A stretch of DNA of 64,000 bases. Source: Fluviirhizobium alvei. Its GTDB lineage: Bacteria > Pseudomonadota > Alphaproteobacteria > Rhizobiales > Rhizobiaceae. Where the stretch lies: positions 62,001 to 126,000 of the forward strand of contig NZ_JAUOZU010000014.1 in NCBI RefSeq assembly GCF_030551875.1, in the 5' to 3' direction. Below the pieces are notes generated by a model. The model had not been told where the DNA came from. It made no database searches and saw only the letters and a program-made list of their open reading frames with translations. The position numbers and the translations under genes are program-made. Numbering within the stretch: the first letter of the stretch is position 1; each line of letters begins with the position of its first letter. Of this stretch, positions 56,649-64,000 are shown piece by piece.

Positions 56649-58436
56649 TCATTCTGCAGCCTGACGTTCCGGCGGCGTGAAGCCGAAGTCGAACGGCGGC
56701 GGCGCACCGCGCACCTCGCGAACCTTCGCCCGCAGCGCATCCGTTGCCGCGACATCGACCTGATTGTCGTCGGTCAGCACCACACCGTAGCCATCCTTGG
56801 CCTGCTCGCGCGAGACCAGCCCGTAGCGCACGTCGCGCGCCACGATCTCGGCGGAACGATCGAGCGGATCGCCCCAGCCACCGGAGCCCGCCGTCTTGAA
56901 GACGATGCGGTCGCCCGGATTGACCTTGAGATTGTCGACCTTGGAGGGGATGCGGGTCGGCTCGTCCGAACCGGCCTTGATCATCCACTTGCTGGAGGTG
57001 CCGCCATGCAGACCGCCATTGATGCCCCAGGGCGGCACCACTTCGCGGTCGTCATGGATGGAAACCTGGCCGGGCTCGAGAACGCGATAGACCTTCTCGA
57101 TACCCGCACCGCCGCGATGCAGACCAGGACCGCCCGAATCCTGGATCGGCAGGTAACGCTCGACCAGAACCGGATAGTAGTTTTCGATATATTCGATCGG
57201 GGTTGCCGAGAAGAGCGGCCACCAGGCGTGACCGTCGAACCCGTCGCCCTTCGGACGACCCGGCACGCCACCGAACAGCAGTTCCATGAGCTGGAAATAC
57301 TTCTTGTCCTTGTCGTGACCGGAGAAGATGAAGTGCGGGCTGGTGCCGTAGCCGGCCGCCATCGAAAGCTGCGGCACGAACTTGCCGAGCGCGCCGGCCT
57401 GGCAATCGAAGAAGCGGGTGTGGGTGTTGAGACGGTTCGAAAGGGCCGCCGGGAAGCGCGGGTTGAGCAGGCTTCCTTCCGGCAGCACGATCTCGAACAG
57501 GTCGTAGAACCCTTCGTTGAACAGCACCGACGGATCGAAGGACATGATCATGTAGACGCCGAAGAACAGTTTGCACAGCCCTTCGTGGATGTGGAAGTTG
57601 ATCGGACCTTCCGCCTGGTCGTCCGTGCCGGTGAAGTCGAACACGGCGATATCGCCACGACGCGAGATCGTCAGCGTCATGCGGAACGGACCATTGCCGA
57701 GACCGTCATCATCGACATAGTCGGTGAAGCTGACCGGCTCTTCCGGAATATACTTCCGGATGACGACGCGCATGGCTTCGCGGGTGCGATCGAGCAGCAT
57801 GTCGCAGGCGGTCATGTAGGTCTCGCGGCCGAAACGGTCGCAGAGTTCCTTCACGCGCGTTGCGGCGGTGCGGCAGCCGGCGATCAGCGCCATCAGGTCG
57901 GCGCGGTTCATGTCCGGCGTGCGGGTGTTGTTCAACATGATGTCGAGAACACCTTCGTTGAGCACGCCCTTGGAATAGATCCGGACCGGCGGAATGCGCA
58001 GCCCCTCTTCCCAGATCGTGCGGGCGTTCGCCGGCATCGAACCCGGCACGGTGCCGCCGACATCGACCATGTGGCCGAAGATCGAGGAGAAGCCGACATG
58101 GACCCCTTCATGGAAGATCGGCATCATCACGCACCAGTCGTTGTTGTGCGAGATCGAGCCCTTGCAGGCATAGGGATCGTTCCAGACGAAGATATCGCCT
58201 TCGTTGATGTCGCCCTGGAATTTCTCCACGACGGACGGGATGTAGGAGCCGAACTGGCCGACGATCATCTGGCCGCGATGATTGCAGATCATCGGGAATT
58301 CGTCGTGCTGTTCGCGAATGACCGGCGACAGCGAAATGCGGACGACGACGCCGTCCATTTCGAAGCGGGCATTCTTGAGGGCGTTTTCGATGATATCGAG
58401 TGTAATAGGATCGACTTTGACGGTCATGGCGCTCAC
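56649..58436 (-). CDS. hyuB: Hydantoinase/oxoprolinase subunit B (HyuB)
   Basis: A 595-residue HyuB-type subunit. It has the N-terminal DPITLDIIENALKNARFEMD block, the family stretches NDPYACKGSISHNNDW and GHMVDVGGTVPGSM, and the C-terminal RDVRYGLVSREQAKDGYGVVL. With HyuA it makes an ATP-dependent enzyme that opens five-membered lactams: hydantoins, N-methylhydantoin or 5-oxoproline. It can start at a GTG (58436) that overlaps the hyuA stop as GTGA, or at an ATG (58427). It is the second gene of the operon and ends at the terminator shared with lacI. Confidence 0.9.
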   Translation of the reverse strand: MSAMTVKVDPITLDIIENALKNARFEMDGVVVRISLSPVIREQHDEFPMICNHRGQMIVGQFGSYIPSVVEKFQGDINEGDIFVWNDPYACKGSISHNNDWCVMMPIFHEGVHVGFSSIFGHMVDVGGTVPGSMPANARTIWEEGLRIPPVRIYSKGVLNEGVLDIMLNNTRTPDMNRADLMALIAGCRTAATRVKELCDRFGRETYMTACDMLLDRTREAMRVVIRKYIPEEPVSFTDYVDDDGLGNGPFRMTLTISRRGDIAVFDFTGTDDQAEGPINFHIHEGLCKLFFGVYMIMSFDPSVLFNEGFYDLFEIVLPEGSLLNPRFPAALSNRLNTHTRFFDCQAGALGKFVPQLSMAAGYGTSPHFIFSGHDKDKKYFQLMELLFGGVPGRPKGDGFDGHAWWPLFSATPIEYIENYYPVLVERYLPIQDSGGPGLHRGGAGIEKVYRVLEPGQVSIHDDREVVPPWGINGGLHGGTSSKWMIKAGSDEPTRIPSKVDNLKVNPGDRIVFKTAGSGGWGDPLDRSAEIVARDVRYGLVSREQAKDGYGVVLTDDNQVDVAATDALRAKVREVRGAPPPFDFGFTPPERQAAE

Positions 58437-60490
58437 TTTCCCTTCGAAACGGGCCAGATCAGGATATTGCCGTGCTTGTCGATCTCGGCATAGTGAGCCG
58501 GGAGCAGCACGGTGGTGGTGTCATATTGCCGAATGATCGCCGGGCCTTCCACGCGCGCGCCGACCCCGAGCTTGGCCCGGTCATAGTGATGGGTATCGAC
58601 CCATTTGCCATCGAAATAGGCGGGTCTGGTTTCGATGATCGCATCCTTGACGTCACTGCCAGAAGACACGAGATGAACCTCTTCGACCGGCGGCGTCGCG
58701 CCGCGGGCGACGACGCGCAGTGCCACCAGTTCCACCGGAACATGGAAGCGAACGCCATAGAGCCGTTCGTGGATGTCGTGGAAATCGGCCAGCGTCTGGG
58801 CAATGTCGCCCTTGGCATGCACATCCGCCGCGGAAACCGGCACGGCCACTTCGAAGCCCTGCTGCTCGTAACGAAGGTCGAGCGAGAAGGAGATCGAAGC
58901 GTCAGCCTCGCTGACTTCCTGCTCCTTCAGCCATTCCTGCGCCTTGGCTTCGAGTTCGTCGAACCGCGACCAGATTTCGGCCGGATTGAGACCCACCGTC
59001 GAGCGGATATAGGTCTGGACGAATTCGTTGCGGAAATCGGCTTCGAGGAAGCCGAGTGCGCAGAGCACGCCCGGATTGGTCGGCACGAGAACCGGATAGC
59101 AGCCGAGCAGTTCGGCCATGGCATTGGCATGCAACGGGCCGGCGCCGCCGAAAGCAACGATGCCGAATTCACGCGGATCGAGACCGCGCTGGACGGTGAT
59201 GACGCGGAGCGCACCGAGCATGACTTCGTTGGCGATGTCGATGATGCCCTTTGCGGCATCTTCCGGCGTCAGACCGAGCTGGCTGCCGACACGGGCCACC
59301 GCTTCGCGGGCGCCGTCCACATCAAGCGTCATATCGCCGCCGAGAAGCACCGGTGGCAGATAGCCGAGCACCACATTGGCGTCGGAGACAGCGGGTTCGG
59401 TGCCGCCGCGGCCATAGGAAACCGGACCGGGACGCGCACCTGCCGAACGGGGGCCGACGCGGAGCGAACCGGTCAGTTCCGACACATCGGCGATCGAGCC
59501 GCCACCTGCACCGACCGAACGGACATCGAGCGTCGGGACCTTGGCCGGGAACATGCCGACTTCGGTCGAACGCGAGATCGTTGCTTCGCCATCGATGATC
59601 ACCGCCACGTCGGTCGAGGTGCCGCCCATGTCGAAAGCGAGCAACTTGGAAAAGCCCGAGCGACGTGACAGCATGACTGTCGAGGTCACGCCACCGGCCG
59701 GACCGGAAAGAACCGTGTGCACCGGCCGCTCGGAAGCAGCGGCAGCACTCATCAGACCGCCGTCGGAACGCACGATATGCAGGCGGGCCGTGACGCCGTC
59801 CGCAGCCAGACGATCTTCGATTCGCGACAGGTAGCGCTTCATGATCGGACGGACATAATCGTTCATCACCGTGGTGATGGCACGGTCATATTCGCGGAAT
59901 TCCGGCAGGATGTCGGACGACAGCGATACCGGAATCTGCGGGAAGCGGGCCGCCACGATATCGCGGAGCGCGCGTTCGTGGGCCGGGTTTGCATAGGAAT
60001 GCATGAGCGAGATCGTCAGCGCCTCGATGCCCGACGAGCAGAGGTCGTCGATCAGCGCGGTCGCCTTGGCAAGGTCGAGTTCCTTGACCACTTCGCCGCG
60101 TGCATTCATGCGCTCGGGGATGCCGCGCGTATCGGCAAGCGAGGCAAGCGGATCGGGCTTGTCCATGTTGATCCAGCCAAACAGCGGGCCGGGCGTCCAG
60201 GCCTTGGCGAGATGCAGCGTATATTCGAACCCTTCGCTGACCAGGAGGCCGACGCGCGCGCCCTTGCCTTCCAGCACCGCATTGGTGGCAACCGTGGTGC
60301 CATGCAGGATCAGATCGAGATCGGAGGGCGAGATCCCCGCCTTCTCACAGATCAGCTTGACGCCAGCGGCAACGCCGATCGACTGGTCTTCGGGCGTTGA
60401 AGGCGTCTTGGCCTGGAACGTACGTCCCGTTTTTTCATCGTGCAACAAAAGGTCGGTGAACGTTCCACCGACATCGACACCGAGTCTCAT
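58433..60490 (-). CDS. hyuA: Hydantoinase/oxoprolinase subunit A (HyuA)
   Basis: A 685-residue HyuA-type subunit with an actin-like ATPase fold. The phosphate-1 site is MRLGVDVGGTFTDLLL. ILHGTTVATNAVLEGKGARV follows, then the phosphate-2 site LAFDMGGTSTDVAVI (about 285-299), SVGAGGGSIADV and FGGAGPLHANAMAELLG. The start at 60490 is chosen because homologues begin exactly MRLGVDVGGTFTD and GGGGATTT lies upstream. Substrates of the family include hydantoins, 5-oxoproline and acetone (as part of carboxylases). The acetone type is unlikely here because no third subunit is present. Confidence 0.92.
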   Translation of the reverse strand: MRLGVDVGGTFTDLLLHDEKTGRTFQAKTPSTPEDQSIGVAAGVKLICEKAGISPSDLDLILHGTTVATNAVLEGKGARVGLLVSEGFEYTLHLAKAWTPGPLFGWINMDKPDPLASLADTRGIPERMNARGEVVKELDLAKATALIDDLCSSGIEALTISLMHSYANPAHERALRDIVAARFPQIPVSLSSDILPEFREYDRAITTVMNDYVRPIMKRYLSRIEDRLAADGVTARLHIVRSDGGLMSAAAASERPVHTVLSGPAGGVTSTVMLSRRSGFSKLLAFDMGGTSTDVAVIIDGEATISRSTEVGMFPAKVPTLDVRSVGAGGGSIADVSELTGSLRVGPRSAGARPGPVSYGRGGTEPAVSDANVVLGYLPPVLLGGDMTLDVDGAREAVARVGSQLGLTPEDAAKGIIDIANEVMLGALRVITVQRGLDPREFGIVAFGGAGPLHANAMAELLGCYPVLVPTNPGVLCALGFLEADFRNEFVQTYIRSTVGLNPAEIWSRFDELEAKAQEWLKEQEVSEADASISFSLDLRYEQQGFEVAVPVSAADVHAKGDIAQTLADFHDIHERLYGVRFHVPVELVALRVVARGATPPVEEVHLVSSGSDVKDAIIETRPAYFDGKWVDTHHYDRAKLGVGARVEGPAIIRQYDTTTVLLPAHYAEIDKHGNILIWPVSKGK

Positions 60491-60539
60491 ATCAAATCCC
60501 CTACACGCATCGTTAGCTCCTTTTTCTTCGCCGCATCCA

Positions 60540-60564
60540 AATGAGTATTGCATGCGTATTCATT
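60540..60564. promoter_or_regulatory. Candidate LacI-type operator between hyuAB and leuCD-like operons
   Basis: The 25-base site starts AATGAGTA and ends GTATTCATT, with GCATGC in its middle. It contains ATGCGTATTCATT, almost identical to the site before the ABC transporter. It is 50-74 bases before hyuA and about 125 before the dehydratase gene, so one site could control both operons. Confidence 0.55.
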
Positions 60565-60687
60565 TCAGCATAGATTCGGTTCCAGTGGTTCTGCAAGAGG
60601 AAAGATGACTGGAGCCTCCAGTTTTTCATTCTTCACCGCATAGCCACCCAATGCCTCCCTCAATGGCCACCGGACATCGCCTACGCA

Positions 60688-62097
60688 ATGAACGCAAAAA
60701 CGCTATACGACAAGGTTTGGCAAAGCCACGTTATCAAGGATTTTGATGACGGTACGTCGCTTCTCTACATCGATCGCCATCTGGTCCAGGAAGTTTCGAG
60801 CCCGCAGGCCTTTGCCGGGCTTGCCGCCCAGAACCGCCGTTTTCGCCGGCCTGATGCGCATATTGCCGTGGCCGACCACGCGGTTCCCACCCGTTTGCGC
60901 CATCTCGGGCTGCCGGACGGACTGGCGGCGCGCCAGGTTGCCCGCCTCAAGGAAAACTGTCAGTCTTTCGGCATCGGCTATATCGACATCAACGATCGCC
61001 GGCATGGTATCGTCCATGTCATCGGCCCCGAACTGGGCTTCACCCTGCCGGGCGCAACTCTCGTCTGCGGCGACAGTCACACATCCACGCATGGTGCCTT
61101 CGGAGCCATCGCCTTCGGCATCGGCGCGAGCGAGTGTGAATGCGTATTCGCGACGCAGGTTCTGCGGCAGAAGAAACAGCGCACCATGCGCGTCAATCTT
61201 CTGGGTGAACTGCATCCTGGCGTCACCGTAAAGGACATCATCCTAGGTCTGATCGCCAAGATCGGCACCAATGGCGGCGTCGGTTATGCAATCGAATATG
61301 CAGGGCCCGTGATCGCATCGCTGTCGATGGAAGCCCGGATGACGCTCTGCAATATGTCGATCGAGGCGGGAAGCCGTGTCGGCATGATCGCCCCGGATGA
61401 AACGACCATCGCTTATGTGCGTGGCCGGCCGCTCGCGCCGGAGGGCGCGTTGCTCGCCAAGGCAGAGGCCTATTGGCGGACGCTTGCCTCCGACGCGGAT
61501 GCCAAATTCGATCGCGAGGTCGATCTCGACGTCTCTTCGCTTTCGCCGCAGGTTTCCTGGGGCACTAACCCGGGCGAGACCGCGCCCGTGAGCGGTGCGG
61601 TTCCGGATCCTTCGGTCGAAACCGACCCGGTCAAGCGGCAGAAGATGCAGCGCAGCCTCGCCTATATGGATCTGACGCCCGGCACGCCTTTCGAAGAGAT
61701 CCCAATCGATCGGGTCTTCATTGGCTCCTGCACAAATGGCCGCATCGAGGATCTGAGGCTGGCGGCGTCCGTGGTCAAGGGCCGCAAGGTCGCCGACAAT
61801 GTCGTGGCGATCGTGGTTCCCGGTTCGGCCACCGTGCGGCTTCAGGCCGAGGCGGAAGGTCTTGACCGGCTGTTTCGCGATGCCGGTTTCGAGTGGCGCG
61901 ATTCGGGCTGTTCGATGTGCGTGGCGATGAATGACGACCGGCTCAAGCCCGGCGAGCGCTGCGCCTCCACCTCCAACCGCAATTTCGAAGGTCGCCAGGG
62001 TCTCGGGGGCCGCACGCATCTGATGAGCCCGATCATGGCGGCGGCAGCGGCCGTGACCGGGCATCTCACCGATGTCCGCAAGCTGGAAGCGATCTGA
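60688..62097 (+). CDS. Aconitase-family hydratase large subunit (LeuC-like)
   Basis: A 469-residue protein resembling 3-isopropylmalate dehydratase large subunit. The active-site block is [20 protein letters not shown]. The 4Fe-4S cysteines are in FIGSCTNGR and [11 protein letters not shown], and NRNFEGRQG is conserved. It is the right length and complete. Nearby genes for amide hydrolysis and for an isocitrate-lyase-family enzyme argue against a leucine role and for hydration of another unsaturated diacid, as dimethylmaleate hydratase does in nicotinate fermentation. No good ribosome site precedes the ATG, so its start is moderately certain. Confidence 0.88.
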   Translation: MNAKTLYDKVWQSHVIKDFDDGTSLLYIDRHLVQEVSSPQAFAGLAAQNRRFRRPDAHIAVADHAVPTRLRHLGLPDGLAARQVARLKENCQSFGIGYIDINDRRHGIVHVIGPELGFTLPGATLVCGDSHTSTHGAFGAIAFGIGASECECVFATQVLRQKKQRTMRVNLLGELHPGVTVKDIILGLIAKIGTNGGVGYAIEYAGPVIASLSMEARMTLCNMSIEAGSRVGMIAPDETTIAYVRGRPLAPEGALLAKAEAYWRTLASDADAKFDREVDLDVSSLSPQVSWGTNPGETAPVSGAVPDPSVETDPVKRQKMQRSLAYMDLTPGTPFEEIPIDRVFIGSCTNGRIEDLRLAASVVKGRKVADNVVAIVVPGSATVRLQAEAEGLDRLFRDAGFEWRDSGCSMCVAMNDDRLKPGERCASTSNRNFEGRQGLGGRTHLMSPIMAAAAAVTGHLTDVRKLEAI

Positions 62098-62099
62098 TC

Positions 62100-62753
62100 A
62101 TGGAAAAGTTCACAACCCTGACCTCGGTCGCAGCCCCCCTGCCCGAAGCGGATGTCGACACCGACATCATCTTCCCGGCCCGTTTCCTGCTGCTTCTCGA
62201 CAAGGCCGGACTCGGCAAGCACCTCTTCCATGAGCGCAGACATGCTGCGGACGGTTCGGCCACCGATTTCGTTCTCAACCGGGCACCGTTCGACCAGGCG
62301 AAAATTCTTGTTGCCGATGCCAATTTCGGTTCCGGCTCAAGCCGCGAACAGGCGGTCTGGTCGCTTACCGATTTCGGTATCCGCTGCGTCATCGCGCCCA
62401 GCTTCGGCGAGATCTTTTTCGCCAACTGCTTCAAGAATGGCGTTCTGCCGATTGTCGTCACCGGCGATACCCATGCCAATGTGATGGCGGCAGCGCGCAG
62501 CGGCGAGCCTTTCACCGTCGATCTCGAAGCGCAAACCGTCCTTCTGCCGAACGGGCCTTCGATCCGGTTCGATATCGATCCGTGGCGCAAGCGCGCCCTG
62601 CTGGAAGGTCTCGACGAGATCGGCACCATCCTTGCTGATGACGAGACGGATATCGCTGCGTTCGAACAGCGCCATCGCACCCAGCAGCCCTGGCTGTTTC
62701 TCGATGACGGCCGCCTTGAAAAATTTCTCGCACAGGGAGAACGGAATGACTGA
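62100..62753 (+). CDS. Aconitase-family hydratase small subunit (LeuD-like)
   Basis: A 217-residue swivel-domain subunit. DVDTDIIFPARFLL is the N-terminal block (LeuD usually has DTDQIIP). The substrate-site loop is NFGSGSSREQAVWSL, followed by APSFGEIFFANCFKNGVLPI. It begins two bases after the large-subunit stop. The D-T-D-I-I-F-P variant and the replacements around it fit a LeuD relative with altered specificity. Confidence 0.9.
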   Translation: MEKFTTLTSVAAPLPEADVDTDIIFPARFLLLLDKAGLGKHLFHERRHAADGSATDFVLNRAPFDQAKILVADANFGSGSSREQAVWSLTDFGIRCVIAPSFGEIFFANCFKNGVLPIVVTGDTHANVMAAARSGEPFTVDLEAQTVLLPNGPSIRFDIDPWRKRALLEGLDEIGTILADDETDIAAFEQRHRTQQPWLFLDDGRLEKFLAQGERND

Positions 62754-63384
62754 TCAGGATCTTTCCAGCAATTACCAGGGCGCCTTCGGCAAGCGCATCG
62801 GCTTCGGCAAGAAACCGGTGCTGCTGATGATCGATTTCGTCGAAGCCTATTTCGATCGTGGCTGCGCCCTGTTTGCCGATGTCGAGGATGCTCTCGCCTC
62901 CGCCCTCAGGCTTCAGGCGGCGGCCAGGGCTGCCGATGTGCCGGTCATCTACACCAACGTCGTCTATAACAAATCGGTCCTCAACGGCGGCCGCTTCTAT
63001 CAGAAGTCGATGACCCTCCATAATTTCGTCGAGGGCAGCCCGATGGGCGCCTGGCCGAAAGGCCTCGTGCCGCGCGAAGACGAGCTGGTGATTTCCAAGC
63101 AGTATCCATCGGCCTTTTTCGGCACCTCGCTTGCGTCAACACTCACCACGTTGGGCATCGATACGGTCATCCACACCGGCGTTTCGACATCAGGCTGCGT
63201 GCGCGCCACCTGTGTCGATTGCTGTTCGCACGGCTTCATCCCGATCATTGTCCGCGATGCGGTCGGCGATCGTCATCCCGCACCGCACGAGGCCAATCTC
63301 TTCGATATGGACGCCAAGTACGGCGATGTCGTGCGCGAAGCGGAAGTCATTGAATATCTCAAGAATATAGGAAAAGTTTCATGA
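62746..63384 (+). CDS. Isochorismatase-family cysteine amidohydrolase
   Basis: A 212-residue cysteine hydrolase. The catalytic aspartate is in VLLMIDFVEAYFD (about 30). The lysine is in ELVISKQYPSAFFGTSL, and the nucleophilic cysteine is in HTGVSTSGCVRATCVDC (about 153), with the usual cis-peptide before it. Relatives are N-carbamoylsarcosine amidase, maleamate amidohydrolase and other amidases. It overlaps the LeuD-like gene by eight bases and the following gene by four, so it belongs in the same pathway. An amide product of the hydantoinase is its likely substrate. Confidence 0.87.
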   Translation: MTDQDLSSNYQGAFGKRIGFGKKPVLLMIDFVEAYFDRGCALFADVEDALASALRLQAAARAADVPVIYTNVVYNKSVLNGGRFYQKSMTLHNFVEGSPMGAWPKGLVPREDELVISKQYPSAFFGTSLASTLTTLGIDTVIHTGVSTSGCVRATCVDCCSHGFIPIIVRDAVGDRHPAPHEANLFDMDAKYGDVVREAEVIEYLKNIGKVS

Positions 63385-64000
63385 GCAAGCGCAGCCTCAA
63401 GGCAGCCCTGGCCTCGGGTCAGTTCGTCGTCGCACCGGGAATCCATGACATGATCACCGCGGTGGTCTCCAACAAGGTGGGCTTCGATTTCGTCTATGCA
63501 TCCGGCTACTGGATGACGGCTTCGGCCTACGGCCTGCCGGATGCCGGCATCGCCACCTATTCGCAGATGCTCGACCGCGTCGCGACCTTGTGCCGGACGG
63601 TGAATGCCGGCGTAATCGCCGATGCCGATACCGGTTATGGCGGGCTTCTTAATGTCCACCACACGGTGCGCGGCTATGAAGAGGCCGGCGTTGCCGCCAT
63701 CCAGATCGAGGACCAGGAATTCCCCAAGAAATGCGGCCACACGCCCTTCAAGCGCGTGGTGCCGATGATCGACATGGTCGAGAAGATCAAGGTGGCGGTG
63801 GAAGCACGCCGCAACCCCGAAACGCTGATCATTGCCCGCACCGACGCCCGGCAGCCGGAAGGTTATGAGGCGGCCCTGAAGCGCGGTCTCGCCTATGGTG
63901 AAGCCGGTGCCGACATTGTCTTCCTCGAGGCGTTGGAAAGCGAAGAGGAAATGCGCGATGCCTGCCGCCGGGTGCCGCAGCCGATGATGGCAAACATGGC
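63381..64000 (+). CDS. Isocitrate lyase / PEP mutase-family carbon-carbon lyase (cut by window end)
   Basis: The first 206 residues of an (alpha/beta)8 barrel lyase. DADTGYGG binds magnesium. IEDQEFPKKCGH includes the catalytic cysteine of the KKCGH motif, marking it as a lyase rather than a mutase. IIARTDARQPEGYEAAL follows. Relatives are 2-methylisocitrate lyase, dimethylmalate lyase and oxaloacetate decarboxylase. Its ATG overlaps the amidohydrolase stop (ATGA). It probably cleaves the hydroxy-diacid made by the LeuCD-like hydratase into a 2-oxo acid and a second acid. Confidence 0.88.
   Translation, partial: MSKRSLKAALASGQFVVAPGIHDMITAVVSNKVGFDFVYASGYWMTASAYGLPDAGIATYSQMLDRVATLCRTVNAGVIADADTGYGGLLNVHHTVRGYEEAGVAAIQIEDQEFPKKCGHTPFKRVVPMIDMVEKIKVAVEARRNPETLIIARTDARQPEGYEAALKRGLAYGEAGADIVFLEALESEEEMRDACRRVPQPMMANM

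Noticed and set aside
56619-58493. Plus-strand open frame of 624 codons opposite hyuB
   Set aside because: Antisense shadow of HyuB running through the terminator at 56624-56645.
60688-62753. LeuCD-like genes as leucine biosynthesis
   Set aside because: They are not accompanied by leuB or leuA but overlap catabolic genes and face hydantoinase genes. The assignment stays at the family level.

Overview
The window is chromosome- or megaplasmid-like DNA of high GC content. It most likely comes from an alphaproteobacterium of the Hyphomicrobiales (Rhizobiales). Pointers to this are the hup-hyp gene order with a hupE gene, a rhizobial palindromic intergenic repeat (31095-31222), a DUF1612-type protein otherwise known mainly from rhizobia, and the abundance of LivFGHMJ- and Rbs-type transporters. 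No species can be named from the sequence alone. No rRNA, tRNA, CRISPR array, transposase or integrase was seen.

Region 1 (1-3890) is a small catabolic block. A 4-hydroxyacetophenone-type Baeyer-Villiger monooxygenase (cut by the window edge) faces away from a beta-lactamase-fold esterase, an SDR dehydrogenase and a thiolase. The set suggests ketone to ester to alcohol plus acid, followed by beta-oxidation. After a strong terminator, region 2 (3891-6860) holds a small periplasmic protein and a chemoreceptor.

Region 3 (6913-28605, all minus strand) is the centrepiece: a complete [NiFe] uptake hydrogenase locus. Its order is hupU hupV | hupS hupL hupC hupD hupE hupF | hupG hupH hupI hupJ hupK hypA hypB hypF hypC hypD hypE hypX hupR hupT. 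It contains the membrane-bound enzyme (HupSLC), its protease and accessory proteins, the full Hyp metal-centre machinery including the aerobic CO-ligand enzyme HypX, a nickel-binding HypB with 38 histidines in one tract, a HupE nickel permease, and a H2 sensor circuit (HupUV regulatory hydrogenase, HupT kinase, HupR activator). HupS has the six-cysteine pattern of an O2-tolerant proximal cluster. Two excellent sigma-54 (-24/-12) promoters are visible, one before hupS and one before hupG, the latter below a set of palindromes.

Region 4 (28694-32407) carries an SDR gene coupled to an iron-sulfur bacterial cryptochrome/photolyase, a palindromic repeat and a DUF1612 protein. Region 5 (32533-42544) is a nitrogen-compound catabolic block: SDR, aldehyde dehydrogenase, N-formylglutamate amidohydrolase-like enzyme, XRE-cupin regulator, a full branched-chain-amino-acid-type ABC transporter and a glutamine-synthetase-like ligase. 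It resembles a gamma-glutamylated amine pathway. Region 6 (42630-49888) has an AraC-type regulator and an operon of FGGY kinase, class II aldolase, class III aminotransferase and an aldolase-like protein without metal ligands. A single reductase gene follows, bracketed by a 60-bp direct repeat that copies the end of that operon. RtcB (49889-51331) stands alone.

Region 7 (51498-64000) appears to be one regulon: a Rbs-type ABC transporter, a LacI-type repressor, the two hydantoinase/oxoprolinase subunits HyuA and HyuB, and a divergent operon of LeuC-like, LeuD-like, isochorismatase-like and isocitrate-lyase-family enzymes, the last cut by the window end. Related palindromes built on GAATGCGYATTC sit before the transporter, before lacI and between the two enzyme operons. 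Together the enzymes could open a cyclic imide or hydantoin ring, remove the amide, hydrate the resulting unsaturated diacid and cleave it. This is the most plausible candidate here for a route not yet described.
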